This document shows positions 1 through 8,273 of a stretch of 43,352 nt of DNA, in pieces; positions within the stretch are counted from its first letter, which is position 1; every line of letters begins with the position of its first letter. A program made the translations under genes and the position numbers. Source of the stretch: DASTSN01 sp035760665 (GTDB lineage: Bacteria > Bacteroidota > Bacteroidia > Chitinophagales > Chitinophagaceae); contig DASTSN010000057.1 of the NCBI GenBank assembly GCA_035760665.1, positions 1 to 43,352 of the forward strand, written 5' to 3'. The notes beneath the pieces are model-generated. The model did no database searches and was not told where the DNA came from. It was given only the letters and a program-made list of their open reading frames with translations.

Positions 1-66
1 TAATACCCAGGCTGCCGTATGCAGCAGCACTATCACCCACCGCCTGGAATACCACGCTTTTTTCAT
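1..66 (-). CDS. Sensor histidine kinase, N-terminal fragment (LytS-like), cut by window edge
   Basis: The first 22 codons of a minus-strand gene are visible, starting at an ATG at 66-64 and running open off the left edge. The peptide begins MKKAWYSRRW and continues VIVLLHTAAWVL: a short basic start followed by the beginning of a hydrophobic segment. This is the usual opening of Bacteroidota LytS/YehU-type sensor kinases, whose first membrane span contains a His-x-x-x-Trp pattern. No catalytic part is in view, so the assignment rests on the N-terminal pattern alone. It is divergent from the GNAT-nitrilase gene, and the 268-bp gap between them holds the promoter region of both. Confidence 0.5.
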   Translation of the reverse strand, partial: MKKAWYSRRWVIVLLHTAAWVL

Positions 67-191
67 ACCTGCAAATTTGGGCTTTTCCTGATTCCAAAAG
101 CCTGGTAATGGAAAATACTGCGACGTAATAAACTATTTCAGCTACCAACAGAAGCTGCTTCCCTTCTTGCCTGCAGCCCAGGCATTTAGAA

Positions 192-248
192 TTTAATCGG
201 ATTTTAATCTGGTTTTAATTCCCTCTTAGTATCGCAGCGCTATATTGC
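192..248 (+). promoter_or_regulatory. Promoter with four 11-bp-spaced direct repeats (OmpR/PhoB-type operator)
   Basis: TTTAATC occurs at 192-198 and 203-209, TTTAATT at 214-220 and a weaker CTTAGTA at 225-231, each exactly 11 bp after the last. A TATATTGC element, close to the Bacteroidota -7 consensus TAnnTTTG, starts at 241. The same array with identical phasing occurs before the usp gene at 5460-5516. Seven-base units repeated every 11 bp are typical of PhoB/OmpR winged-helix regulators (known for the family). The last repeats lie where the -33 box would be, which suggests activation. That the regulator at 3325-4020 binds here is inferred. Confidence 0.65.
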
Positions 249-334
249 AGATGCTCCATTTTCAACGACTCTTTATCCCATCACCGGTAGTTCATTTTTG
301 CCGGTTATACCTATACGTAAATAAAAAAGATTTT

Positions 335-1909
335 ATGGAAACAAGCATTGAGGTAAGAAACCTGACGATTGATGATTACAACACGCTGAAAGAATCAATG
401 ATCCAGGCCTATGCCAGCCTTGGCGGGCAATACTGGAAAGAAGAAGCGTTGAAACGCCTGATTAATAAATTTCCGGATGGCCAGATTGTTATCACGCACA
501 ATGGCAAGGTCGTTGGCTGTGCGTTATCAATAATTGTGAAATACGAACAGTTTGGCGACAATCATACCTACCGGGATATTACCGGTAATTTCAGTTTTGA
601 AACACACAACCCCAAAGGTGATACGTTATACGGAATTGAAGTGTTTGTGCATCCGGACTTCCGCGGCCTGCGGCTGGCACGGCGCCTGTATGATGCCCGT
701 AAAGTATTGTGCGAACGGCTGAACCTGAAGGCCATCATTGCCGGTGGCCGTATTCCTTCTTACAGTAAGTACGCCGGGGAACTTACCCCGCGGGAATATA
801 TTGAAAAGGTAAAAGCGCGGGAAATTCACGATCCCACACTCAGCTTCCAGCTATCCAATGAATTCCAGGTAAAAAAAGTGATTCGCAATTATCTCCCGGA
901 AGACAACGAATCGATGGGGTACGCTACCTTGCTGATCTGGCACAACGTATTTTACGAAGCAGAAAAAAATATTTTACTGCGAAAGAAAGACGTTATCCGC
1001 ATTGGCCTGGTACAATGGCAAATGCGGCCCTATCACAGGATGGAGGATTTGCTGCAGCACGTGGAATATTTCATTGATGCCGTGAGTGATTACCAAAGTG
1101 ATTTCATCCTGTTTCCCGAACTCTTTAATGCGCCGCTAATGGGCCGCTTTAACAATCTGCACAGCCAGGAAGCCATTCGCGAACTAGCTGCCTATACCAA
1201 ACCGCTGGTAGAAGAAATGGCCCGCATGGCGATATCGTATAACGTCAACGTTATCACCGGCAGCATGCCGGAAATCAAAGACGGAGAGCTGTACAACACG
1301 GCTTACATCCTGCAGCGCAATGGCAAAATTGATTTTTACGACAAGATACACATCACGCCGGCAGAAGAAGATGAATGGAATATAAAAGGAGGCGATTCGC
1401 TGAAAGTGGTAGAAACCGACGCCGGGAAAATTGGGGTGCTGGTTTGCTACGATGTGGAGTTTCCGGAACTTGCCCGCAAACTGGCTGACGAAGGAATGGA
1501 AATATTATTTGTGCCCTTCCTTACGGATACACAGAATGCGTATAACAGGGTTCGGTTTTGTGCGCAGGCCCGTGCCGTGGAAAACGAATGTTTCGTGGCC
1601 ATTGCCGGAAGTGTTGGCAACCTTCCCAAGGTCAATAACATGGATTTACAATTTGCCCAGTCGGCCGTTTTCACACCGTCGGATTTTGCATTTCCCGTAA
1701 ACGGCATCAAAGCAGAAGCAACGCCGAATACAGAAATGATTGTGATTTCCGACGTGGATCTTTCGCTGCTTACCGAACTGCATAATCACGGCAGCGTACA
1801 AACGCTGAAGGACCGGCGAACCGATTTATACCGCATAATTTTTAATGAACCGTCTGCTAAAACCCTGCATCCGGCTACGGCCCCGCTGGCAGAAAACACC
1901 CGGTTCTGA
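335..1909 (+). CDS. GNAT acetyltransferase / carbon-nitrogen hydrolase (nitrilase) fusion protein
   Basis: A 524-residue protein from the ATG at 335. An upstream in-frame ATG at 245 would add 30 residues unlike the family and would lie on the promoter's -7 element. The N-terminal half is a GNAT domain with the acetyl-CoA-binding stretch VHPDFRGLRLARRL. The C-terminal half is a nitrilase-superfamily domain with the catalytic triad Glu262 (FPELFN), Lys337 (YDKIHI) and Cys371 (VCYDVEFPE). The architecture matches Bacillus subtilis YhcX, so the protein probably acylates and/or hydrolyses an amide or amine substrate in the cytoplasm. The substrate is unknown. It is first in a likely operon with a DUF389 protein and a two-component system, behind the repeat-bearing promoter. 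Confidence 0.9.
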   Translation: METSIEVRNLTIDDYNTLKESMIQAYASLGGQYWKEEALKRLINKFPDGQIVITHNGKVVGCALSIIVKYEQFGDNHTYRDITGNFSFETHNPKGDTLYGIEVFVHPDFRGLRLARRLYDARKVLCERLNLKAIIAGGRIPSYSKYAGELTPREYIEKVKAREIHDPTLSFQLSNEFQVKKVIRNYLPEDNESMGYATLLIWHNVFYEAEKNILLRKKDVIRIGLVQWQMRPYHRMEDLLQHVEYFIDAVSDYQSDFILFPELFNAPLMGRFNNLHSQEAIRELAAYTKPLVEEMARMAISYNVNVITGSMPEIKDGELYNTAYILQRNGKIDFYDKIHITPAEEDEWNIKGGDSLKVVETDAGKIGVLVCYDVEFPELARKLADEGMEILFVPFLTDTQNAYNRVRFCAQARAVENECFVAIAGSVGNLPKVNNMDLQFAQSAVFTPSDFAFPVNGIKAEATPNTEMIVISDVDLSLLTELHNHGSVQTLKDRRTDLYRIIFNEPSAKTLHPATAPLAENTRF

Positions 1910-1982
1910 ATACACACAGTGCATGGTTATATACAAACCCAATTGCAGCCAATTCATTAATTTCGGATTGTAACAACGATAC

Positions 1983-3290
1983 ATGACCTGGCTCCAGAAA
2001 GTCTTTAACATACGAAGCGGTACTGATTATGAAAATACAGCTGCGAGCATTATTTCTCAAATCAGTATAAAAGGAGTGAACGCCTGGCTGATGGTTTGTT
2101 CCGCCCTGCTGGCATCTATCGGGCTCGACACCAATTCCACTGCCGTTATAATTGGCGCCATGCTGATCTCACCGCTGATGGCGCCAATTTTAGGCGTCGG
2201 TTATGCTGTAGGGGTGCAGGACAGTGAAATGTTCATTCGTTCGGTTCGCAATCTTGCCTATGGCACATTCTTTAGCCTGGGTACTAGCTTCCTGTATTTT
2301 TCGGTAACGCCTTTGGGCGAAATAACCACAGAAATTCTTGCAAGAACAAAGCCCACCCTGCTGGATATTGGTGTGGCTTTTTTTGGCGGTATCGCCGGTA
2401 TTGTATCCGGCTCGAGGAAACAGGTTACTAACGCCATTCCCGGTGTCGCTATCGCCACCGCCTTAATGCCGCCCATCTGTGCGGCCGGCTTCGGCCTGGC
2501 TAGCAAAAAATGGGATGTGTTCGGCGGTGCTTTTTATCTTTTTTGTATTAACGCCATTTTTATTGCCTTTTCCACTTATCTCATTGTAAAACTGCTCAAA
2601 TTTCCGATCAAACGGTATGTGGAAGCCAAAACACAACGAAGAGTGGCGCGAGCAGCCGCCACCGTTATGTTCCTGGTCAGCATTCCCAGCATGTGGTTTT
2701 TATACAACGTATACATCGCCAGCAGTACAAAAAATAAAATTCAAAATAATATTATCAATGATTTCAAAAGAAGAGGAAATGAAATCCTGAAATGGGAAAT
2801 TGAAAACCTGGATTCCATGCAACTGATTAAAACTTTTTATTCAGGCGTGGAAACATCGGGTGAAGAAACCAATTATTACAATACGAAATTGAAAGACCTG
2901 GGCTTAAAGCACTACCGGATTGAATTTTTCAGGATGAATATTTCCAAAAACGAGATGGACAAGATGAGTACGGAAATGATGACCAATATCATGAAAAACA
3001 TCGAATACGAGAATGCAAAAATGAAAGATTCCCTTTCAAAAATTGGCGAAACGGTCAATGCGCAGGGCTTATACAGTGAAATAAAATCGTTTTATCCCAA
3101 TATAAACCAGGCGGGCATTACAAGGTTTTATTTAGCGGGTACAAAGAAAACCGATACGGTATGGGCGGCGTATGTCACCTGGGACAGCCTTGCTGACAAA
3201 ATCAATAAACCACAGGCCATAAGCAGTATCCAGCATTATTTACAAAAAAGATTACCGGCGGATACTGTCTGGATATTTTCTCACGAATAA
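1983..3290 (+). CDS. DUF389 family integral membrane protein
   Basis: A 435-residue multi-span membrane protein. The N-terminal half carries the DUF389 signature around IIGAMLISPLMAPILGVG, after a hydrophobic segment starting at VNAWLMVCSALLAS. Further membrane spans run to about residue 240, including a glycine-rich GGIAGIVSG segment. The last 190 residues are hydrophilic and probably form a separate extramembrane domain. The molecular role of DUF389 proteins is not established. It lies 73 bp after the GNAT-nitrilase gene and 34 bp before the response regulator, so it probably shares their transcript. Family assignment is firm; function is open. Confidence 0.85.
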   Translation: MTWLQKVFNIRSGTDYENTAASIISQISIKGVNAWLMVCSALLASIGLDTNSTAVIIGAMLISPLMAPILGVGYAVGVQDSEMFIRSVRNLAYGTFFSLGTSFLYFSVTPLGEITTEILARTKPTLLDIGVAFFGGIAGIVSGSRKQVTNAIPGVAIATALMPPICAAGFGLASKKWDVFGGAFYLFCINAIFIAFSTYLIVKLLKFPIKRYVEAKTQRRVARAAATVMFLVSIPSMWFLYNVYIASSTKNKIQNNIINDFKRRGNEILKWEIENLDSMQLIKTFYSGVETSGEETNYYNTKLKDLGLKHYRIEFFRMNISKNEMDKMSTEMMTNIMKNIEYENAKMKDSLSKIGETVNAQGLYSEIKSFYPNINQAGITRFYLAGTKKTDTVWAAYVTWDSLADKINKPQAISSIQHYLQKRLPADTVWIFSHE

Positions 3291-3324
3291 TTCTTTAACA
3301 GCCTGCAAAAGGCCGCATTACACT

Positions 3325-4020
3325 ATGGAAGAAATAAAAATATTACTGATCGAGGACGAAAAAAAGATAGCCGATACTGTTGCCAAGGGGCTGCAGGAGC
3401 ACCAGTACCATGTAGAAACCGCTTACGATGGTAATATCGGCATTCGGTTGTTTGAACTGCATTCCTTTGACCTGGTGATTACCGACATCAATCTGCCGGG
3501 GATAAATGGCTACGAACTGTGCAAGATTATCCGTGGTAAAAACCAACACATCCCCATCCTTATGCTGACTGCCTTAAGTTCCACCGATGATAAAATCGAA
3601 GGATTTGATGCGGGGGCTGATGATTACCTGGTAAAACCATTTGAATTTAGGGAATTGCTGGTCCGCATCCGGGCACTTTTAAAGCGCACAGCCTACAGCC
3701 AGCAAATTCCGGCAGGTAACCTCCTGAAAATTGCAGATCTCGAAATGAATCTTGACACCAAGGAAGTGACCCGGGCTGGTCAAAAAATTGCATTAACCGC
3801 CAAAGAATTCCAGTTGCTCGAATACTTGTTGCTCAACCGCAACCGGGTTGTCTCCCGCGATGATATTGCTGAGCGGGTGTGGGGGCTTGATTTTGATACC
3901 AAATCCAATGTAATTGATGTATATGTTAATTTCCTGCGTAAGAAAATTGATAAAGAATTTTCACCCAAACTCATCCACACCCACGTAGGGATGGGGTATA
4001 TATTAACCGAAAAAGAATAA
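3325..4020 (+). CDS. OmpR/PhoB-type response regulator
   Basis: A 231-residue two-domain regulator. The receiver domain (about 1-115) has the acidic pocket Glu10-Asp11, the phospho-acceptor Asp54 (ITDINLPG), Thr82 and Lys104 (DDYLVKPF). The C-terminal winged helix (about 130-228) has the family's typical KEFQLLEYLL and VWGLDFDTKSNVIDVYVNFLRKK region, so I split it as KEFQLLEYLL and VYVNFLRKK. The stop is one base before the start of the kinase gene, so the two are co-translated partners. This subfamily binds direct repeats about 11 bp apart, and such arrays stand before the first gene of this operon and before the usp gene. It therefore probably autoregulates and controls usp; this is inferred. 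Confidence 0.93.
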   Translation: MEEIKILLIEDEKKIADTVAKGLQEHQYHVETAYDGNIGIRLFELHSFDLVITDINLPGINGYELCKIIRGKNQHIPILMLTALSSTDDKIEGFDAGADDYLVKPFEFRELLVRIRALLKRTAYSQQIPAGNLLKIADLEMNLDTKEVTRAGQKIALTAKEFQLLEYLLLNRNRVVSRDDIAERVWGLDFDTKSNVIDVYVNFLRKKIDKEFSPKLIHTHVGMGYILTEKE

Positions 4021-4021
4021 C

Positions 4022-5407
4022 ATGTCTATCCGGCTGAGGATATCGCTGCTGTTTACGCTGCTGGTAACACTGATCCTGCTTTTATTAAGCATGACGGTGT
4101 ATTACTTTGCCTCGGTAAACAGGAAGGCCTCCTTCAAAACCCGGTTAAAGACCAGAGCCGTGAGCACCGCCCAAGTGTATGCCGCACTTGGCAAAGGCAA
4201 TAATGACATTCTCGACAGGATGAATGCCAGCACTATTTCATCGCTCTACAATAAAAGTGTCACGCTACTTGACAGCAGCAACCAACCCGCCTACATTTAT
4301 ACCAGTGAGCCGGGTGATACACTGCAGCTAACCCAAACAATCATTGACAAGGCCAATACCCAGAACGAATATTATTTTATCAACGGTACTAAAGAAGGAA
4401 TTGCCATCCGCCATGCCGACACGAGCAGTTATTTTATTGTGGGAGTGGCGGCATATGATATGGACGGCCGCAATGCCCTGGCAGGGCTTAAACAAATTTT
4501 ACTGGTGGCCTTTATTGCCGGTATTTTTATCACCCTGTTTTCCGGCTACATATTTGCCTCACAATTGGTGAAGCCGCTCGTAAAAATGACCCGGCATGTA
4601 ACCCTGATTACCTCCAACAACCTGTCGCAGCGCATTGAAACCACCAGCAAAAAAGACGAACTAAATCTGCTGTCGCTCACCTTCAATGATTTGCTGGACC
4701 GCCTGCAGGAATCTTTCCAGATTCAAAGAAGGTTTATATCGCATGCATCGCATGAGCTTTCCACGCCGTTAACGGCCATCTCCAGTCAGCTGGAAGTAGC
4801 GCTGCAGAATGACCGCAGCACAGAAGAATATAAATCCGTTATGACCTCTATTTATGAAGACGTACGGCAAATGCAACAACTTACCCGGAGTTTGCTGGAA
4901 ATAGCCAAAGCAGGTTCGCAGGGCAGTATTGATTTAAGTGAAGTGAGGGTAGATGAAATTATCATGAAAGTGGTAGCTGATACCGAACGGCAAAACTCTT
5001 CGTACCATGTGATGCCGGTTTTTGGCGATTTTCCAGATGATGAAAAACTCATACAAGTCTTCGGTAATGCCGACCTGTTATACAGCGCTTTAAAAAACCT
5101 GGTGGAAAATGGCTGCAAATATTCTGCGGATCAAAAAGCCATGATCACGCTGTCTTTTACCGGCAAAAAAGTGGTAATCAACATCAGCAGCAAAGGAGAT
5201 GTAATAGCCGAATCGGATATACAACATATTTTTCAACCCTTCTTCCGCACCAATACCGCCCGGAATAAACCAGGCTTTGGCCTGGGGTTAACGTTAACCC
5301 GCCGCATTATCTCCATTCACAAAGGTTCTGTTACAGTATCCTCCGATCCTGAAGAAGGCACAAAATTTACCATCACGCTTCCCAGCGTGGCGGCCTTTAT
5401 TGCGTGA
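4022..5407 (+). CDS. HAMP-containing sensor histidine kinase
   Basis: A 461-residue membrane kinase, partner of the preceding regulator (1-bp gap). Order of parts: membrane span about 7-28, periplasmic sensor region about 30-155, second span about 157-178, HAMP linker about 180-235, HisKA dimerisation domain with phospho-acceptor His244 in SHELSTPLTA, then HATPase_c with the N box NLVENGCKYS and G box GFGLGLTLTRR. Length and order fit classical EnvZ/CpxA-like sensors. The periplasmic region has no domain I recognise, so the stimulus is unknown. The neighbours (usp, DUF389) point to a stress signal, by inference only. Confidence 0.93.
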   Translation: MSIRLRISLLFTLLVTLILLLLSMTVYYFASVNRKASFKTRLKTRAVSTAQVYAALGKGNNDILDRMNASTISSLYNKSVTLLDSSNQPAYIYTSEPGDTLQLTQTIIDKANTQNEYYFINGTKEGIAIRHADTSSYFIVGVAAYDMDGRNALAGLKQILLVAFIAGIFITLFSGYIFASQLVKPLVKMTRHVTLITSNNLSQRIETTSKKDELNLLSLTFNDLLDRLQESFQIQRRFISHASHELSTPLTAISSQLEVALQNDRSTEEYKSVMTSIYEDVRQMQQLTRSLLEIAKAGSQGSIDLSEVRVDEIIMKVVADTERQNSSYHVMPVFGDFPDDEKLIQVFGNADLLYSALKNLVENGCKYSADQKAMITLSFTGKKVVINISSKGDVIAESDIQHIFQPFFRTNTARNKPGFGLGLTLTRRIISIHKGSVTVSSDPEEGTKFTITLPSVAAFIA

Positions 5408-5459
5408 GATCAACCCGCACACGCCAAAATAAGCCGTAACTGAAGGTTAAACAGCGAAT

Positions 5460-5516
5460 TTTAATCGCCTTTTAATCTCATATTAATTCCTGTTTAAGTA
5501 CGGGGTTTTACTTTCA
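5460..5516 (+). promoter_or_regulatory. Second copy of the 11-bp direct-repeat operator, upstream of usp gene
   Basis: TTTAATC at 5460-5466 and 5471-5477, ATTAATT at 5482-5488 and TTTAAGT at 5493-5499 form four units at exact 11-bp steps. TACTTTCA (5509-5516), similar to the -7 consensus TAnnTTTG, begins 49 bp after the first unit, the same distance as in the array at 192-248. The two arrays also share TTAATTCC in the third unit. The usp start codon is 39 bp downstream of the -7 element. The likely binder is the OmpR-type regulator encoded just upstream. Confidence 0.68.
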
Positions 5517-5547
5517 CAACACCTGATAGTTCACCGTTTTTCACAAT

Positions 5548-6408
5548 ATGCAAAAATTGTTCAACAACATAGTTATACCGGTAGATTTTACAAAAGTGAC
5601 GGAAAATGCCATTTGCAAAGCAATTGATCTTGCAAACGAATACCATTGTAATATTCATTTACTGCATGTCATAACGGTCTCGCCCTTTTCCGGTATTTCC
5701 CCTGCTAAAGAATATATTCCGACACCCGTTCTCAGCCAGCCCGTCACCAATAAAGACGTGCAGCAACAACTAGATCGCTTAATTAAAAAATATGAAAAAA
5801 ACCTGGCAACGGGGAGTACAATTTGTGCGCATATCGTCCGTGGTTCGTGGAATGAAAGTGTGATTGAATTTGTCATTACACACAAAATGGATGTGGTGCT
5901 GATTGGCCGATGCGGAAGTTTTTTCCGCAACAGGCGTGCCGTGCTTAATTCAAATAAAATTGCCGAAAAGACTAATATCCCCGTAATTACCACGCCTGAA
6001 AACAGGCGCCTGACGAAGCTGTACTCAATCGTCATCCCGATTACAGATTTCCTGCCGGTAAAAAAACTGATGTACGGCATTTATATGGCGCAGCACCATA
6101 ATGCCACTATCAAACTGCTGGGCATCGAAAGCGATAAAGATTTTTATAAAAATAAAAAGGTGCAGTACTATTTAAAAAAATCATTTCAGCTGATTCGCGA
6201 CAATTGTGCTGTACCACTGGAGATTGTAACCACAGCCGGCGATAATGTGGCAGAAGCAGTGAACCAATATGCCACAAAATCTGCCGCCGACCTGGTGATA
6301 GTGAACCCCGGAAGGCAAAGCCGTTTACCCGGCTTTCTCTCTTTCCTGTTTGGAAATTTTTTACAACGTTTTTCCGGACCACCGGTCCTGACCATTAACC
6401 CGGAGTAA
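5548..6408 (+). CDS. Universal stress protein, tandem UspA domains
   Basis: A 286-residue cytoplasmic protein made of two Usp-like alpha/beta domains, about 1-150 and 155-286. The first begins NIVIPVDFTKVTENAICKA and contains the helix HLLHVITV. The nucleotide-binding loop of domain one (IGRCGSFF) keeps the Gly-x-x-Gly part but replaces the later Gly-Ser with Asn-Ser, so ATP binding is uncertain. Domain two ends with the usual beta strand PPVLTINP. It has its own repeat-bearing promoter, and the TPR gene follows 21 bp later, probably in the same transcript. Members of this family help survival of starvation and other stresses; the specific role here is not evident. Confidence 0.88.
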   Translation: MQKLFNNIVIPVDFTKVTENAICKAIDLANEYHCNIHLLHVITVSPFSGISPAKEYIPTPVLSQPVTNKDVQQQLDRLIKKYEKNLATGSTICAHIVRGSWNESVIEFVITHKMDVVLIGRCGSFFRNRRAVLNSNKIAEKTNIPVITTPENRRLTKLYSIVIPITDFLPVKKLMYGIYMAQHHNATIKLLGIESDKDFYKNKKVQYYLKKSFQLIRDNCAVPLEIVTTAGDNVAEAVNQYATKSAADLVIVNPGRQSRLPGFLSFLFGNFLQRFSGPPVLTINPE

Positions 6409-6429
6409 TCATTTTAAAACCTGAAGTCA

Positions 6430-8127
6430 ATGATAAAAAAAACAGCAATTCTGATTAACTGCGTAGTAGTAGCCGGCCTGGTGAGTGCCCAGTCTGTGGA
6501 GCAGGCGAAGAAAGAAATGTATTATACCAGGTGGGAAAGCGCCAAAGAAAATTTATTGCCGCTGATAAAAAGAAGTGATGTGAGTCCTGAAACCTTCTAC
6601 CTGCTGGGAGAAGTATACCTGGAAGAAAACAAAACCGATTCTGCCGGTATGATATTTACAGACGGGATAAAAATTGCCGACACCAAAAAACAGCCGGAAA
6701 AAAATTATCCGCTTATTTATATGGGCAAGGCACATTGGATGCTGGCGACCGGACAAAAAGACGAAGCTGTAAAACTGATGAACGAAGTACTGGATGCCAC
6801 GAAACACAAGGATGCTGCTGCCCTGCTGGCAGCAGCCAAAGCAAACATCGACAGTGAAAACGGGGATGCAAAATGGGCGCTGGAACTGCTGGAACAGGCA
6901 GCGAAGCGTGATAAAAAAAATCCTGCCGTTTACTCTGCTATGGGCGATGCTTACAGGAAACTGGTCGACGGCAGCAACGCTGTTCTCTCCTACCAAAAAG
7001 CCCTGGACGTTGACCCTCGGTATGCCGAAGCCTGGTACAAACTGGGTAAAGTATTTAAAACCCAGGATAACGTGTCAGTTTATCTTGACCGCTTTACCAA
7101 AGCCTTTGCCTCCGACGAAAACTATACACCGGCATTATACGAACTGTACAACTTCTATTTTTACCGTGGTGATGTGGACAATGCCAAAAATTTCCTGGAG
7201 CGTTATATCAAAAATTCTGACCCATCACCCAGGCACGATTACATGATAGCCGACCTCGATTATATTTCCAAACAATATAAAGACGCCATTGCAAAAGCAA
7301 ACTTTATCCTCGATCGCGATAAAGATTCCACGCAGCCCCGCATCTACAAACTTATCGCCTATAGTTACGAAGGGCTGGGCGATTCGGCCCAGGCGCTGCA
7401 ATACATTAACCAGTATTTTGACAAACAGGATACAGCCGGGTATGTTGCAAAAGATTTTGAATTAAAAGCCCGCCTGCTGGACCGCGTACAGCACGATGAA
7501 GAAGCTGCCGCCCAATGGTACGAGAAAGCCTATGCCGCAGAAACAAAAGAAGACACAAAACAGGATTACGCAAAAATGATCGCCCTACTGTATAAAAATG
7601 CCGGCGACCGGCTGAAAGAAGCCGAATGGAGAGGCACTTATTACAACAGCGCTAAAAATCCAACCAACCTGGATTTATACAACTGGGGGCTTGCCCTCTA
7701 TACCGGTCAGGCTTACCAGCAGGCAGACAGCATTTTTGCCCAATACGAAGAAAAATATCCCGACCAGGTATATGGTTACCTCTGGCGGGCCATGTGTAAT
7801 GCGCTTATCGATTCCACCATGGAACTGGGACTGGCAGTGCCACATTACGAAAAACTCATTGAAGTAGCGAGTAAGGATTCTGTCGCAAATAAATCAAACC
7901 TGATTAAAGCATACGGTTATATCGGCGCCTACAAAGCAAACGTAGAAAAAAACTACCCGGAATCCGTAGCGTATTTTAATAAAATACTGGAACTGGATCC
8001 GGGCAATGCAGATGCAACCCGCTATGTGACCATCCTGCAAAAATGGATTGATGAAGGTAAAGGCGTAGCCGGATCACAACAGAAAGAATCCGCCGGCAGC
8101 GAAGAAGAATCATCATCAGCAAATTAA
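6430..8127 (+). CDS. Secreted/periplasmic tetratricopeptide-repeat protein
   Basis: A 565-residue protein with an apparent signal peptide (MIKKTAILINCVVVAGLVSAQ, with likely cleavage after Ala-Gln near residue 20), followed by helical TPR units over most of its length. Clear units lie near residues 155-230, for example the PAVYSAMGDAYRKL helix and the YAEAWYKLGKVFKTQ helix, and again near 510-540 (YPESVAYFNKILELDPGNA). The C-terminal tail of about 25 residues is rich in Ser and Glu and probably unstructured. Such proteins are scaffolds in the periplasm; no partner can be named. It lies 21 bp after usp and ends before a strong terminator. Confidence 0.82.
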   Translation: MIKKTAILINCVVVAGLVSAQSVEQAKKEMYYTRWESAKENLLPLIKRSDVSPETFYLLGEVYLEENKTDSAGMIFTDGIKIADTKKQPEKNYPLIYMGKAHWMLATGQKDEAVKLMNEVLDATKHKDAAALLAAAKANIDSENGDAKWALELLEQAAKRDKKNPAVYSAMGDAYRKLVDGSNAVLSYQKALDVDPRYAEAWYKLGKVFKTQDNVSVYLDRFTKAFASDENYTPALYELYNFYFYRGDVDNAKNFLERYIKNSDPSPRHDYMIADLDYISKQYKDAIAKANFILDRDKDSTQPRIYKLIAYSYEGLGDSAQALQYINQYFDKQDTAGYVAKDFELKARLLDRVQHDEEAAAQWYEKAYAAETKEDTKQDYAKMIALLYKNAGDRLKEAEWRGTYYNSAKNPTNLDLYNWGLALYTGQAYQQADSIFAQYEEKYPDQVYGYLWRAMCNALIDSTMELGLAVPHYEKLIEVASKDSVANKSNLIKAYGYIGAYKANVEKNYPESVAYFNKILELDPGNADATRYVTILQKWIDEGKGVAGSQQKESAGSEEESSSAN

Positions 8128-8185
8128 ATCAACCATTGAAAACAGCAGATTCAGAACGGTTTTCTCATAGTGTTAGAGGGTAAAA

Positions 8186-8220
8186 AAGAGGGGTGCCATC
8201 TGGCATCCTTCTTGTTTTTT
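8186..8220 (+). terminator. Rho-independent terminator after the usp-TPR transcript
   Basis: A 12-bp stem (8186-8197 with 8202-8213, two G-T pairs) closes a 4-base loop and is followed by GTTTTTT at 8214-8220. It lies 59 bp after the TPR stop codon and separates that transcript from the trehalose genes. Confidence 0.85.
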
Positions 8221-8273
8221 ACGATTGTAGCGCATGATAATCAGCATTTGTACACTCATCAAAAACCATCCGC

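Noticed and set aside
245..334. In-frame upstream ATG at 245 as start of the GNAT-nitrilase gene
   Set aside because: The 30 added residues do not look like GNAT sequence and lie on the promoter's -7 element; the start at 335 fits the family.
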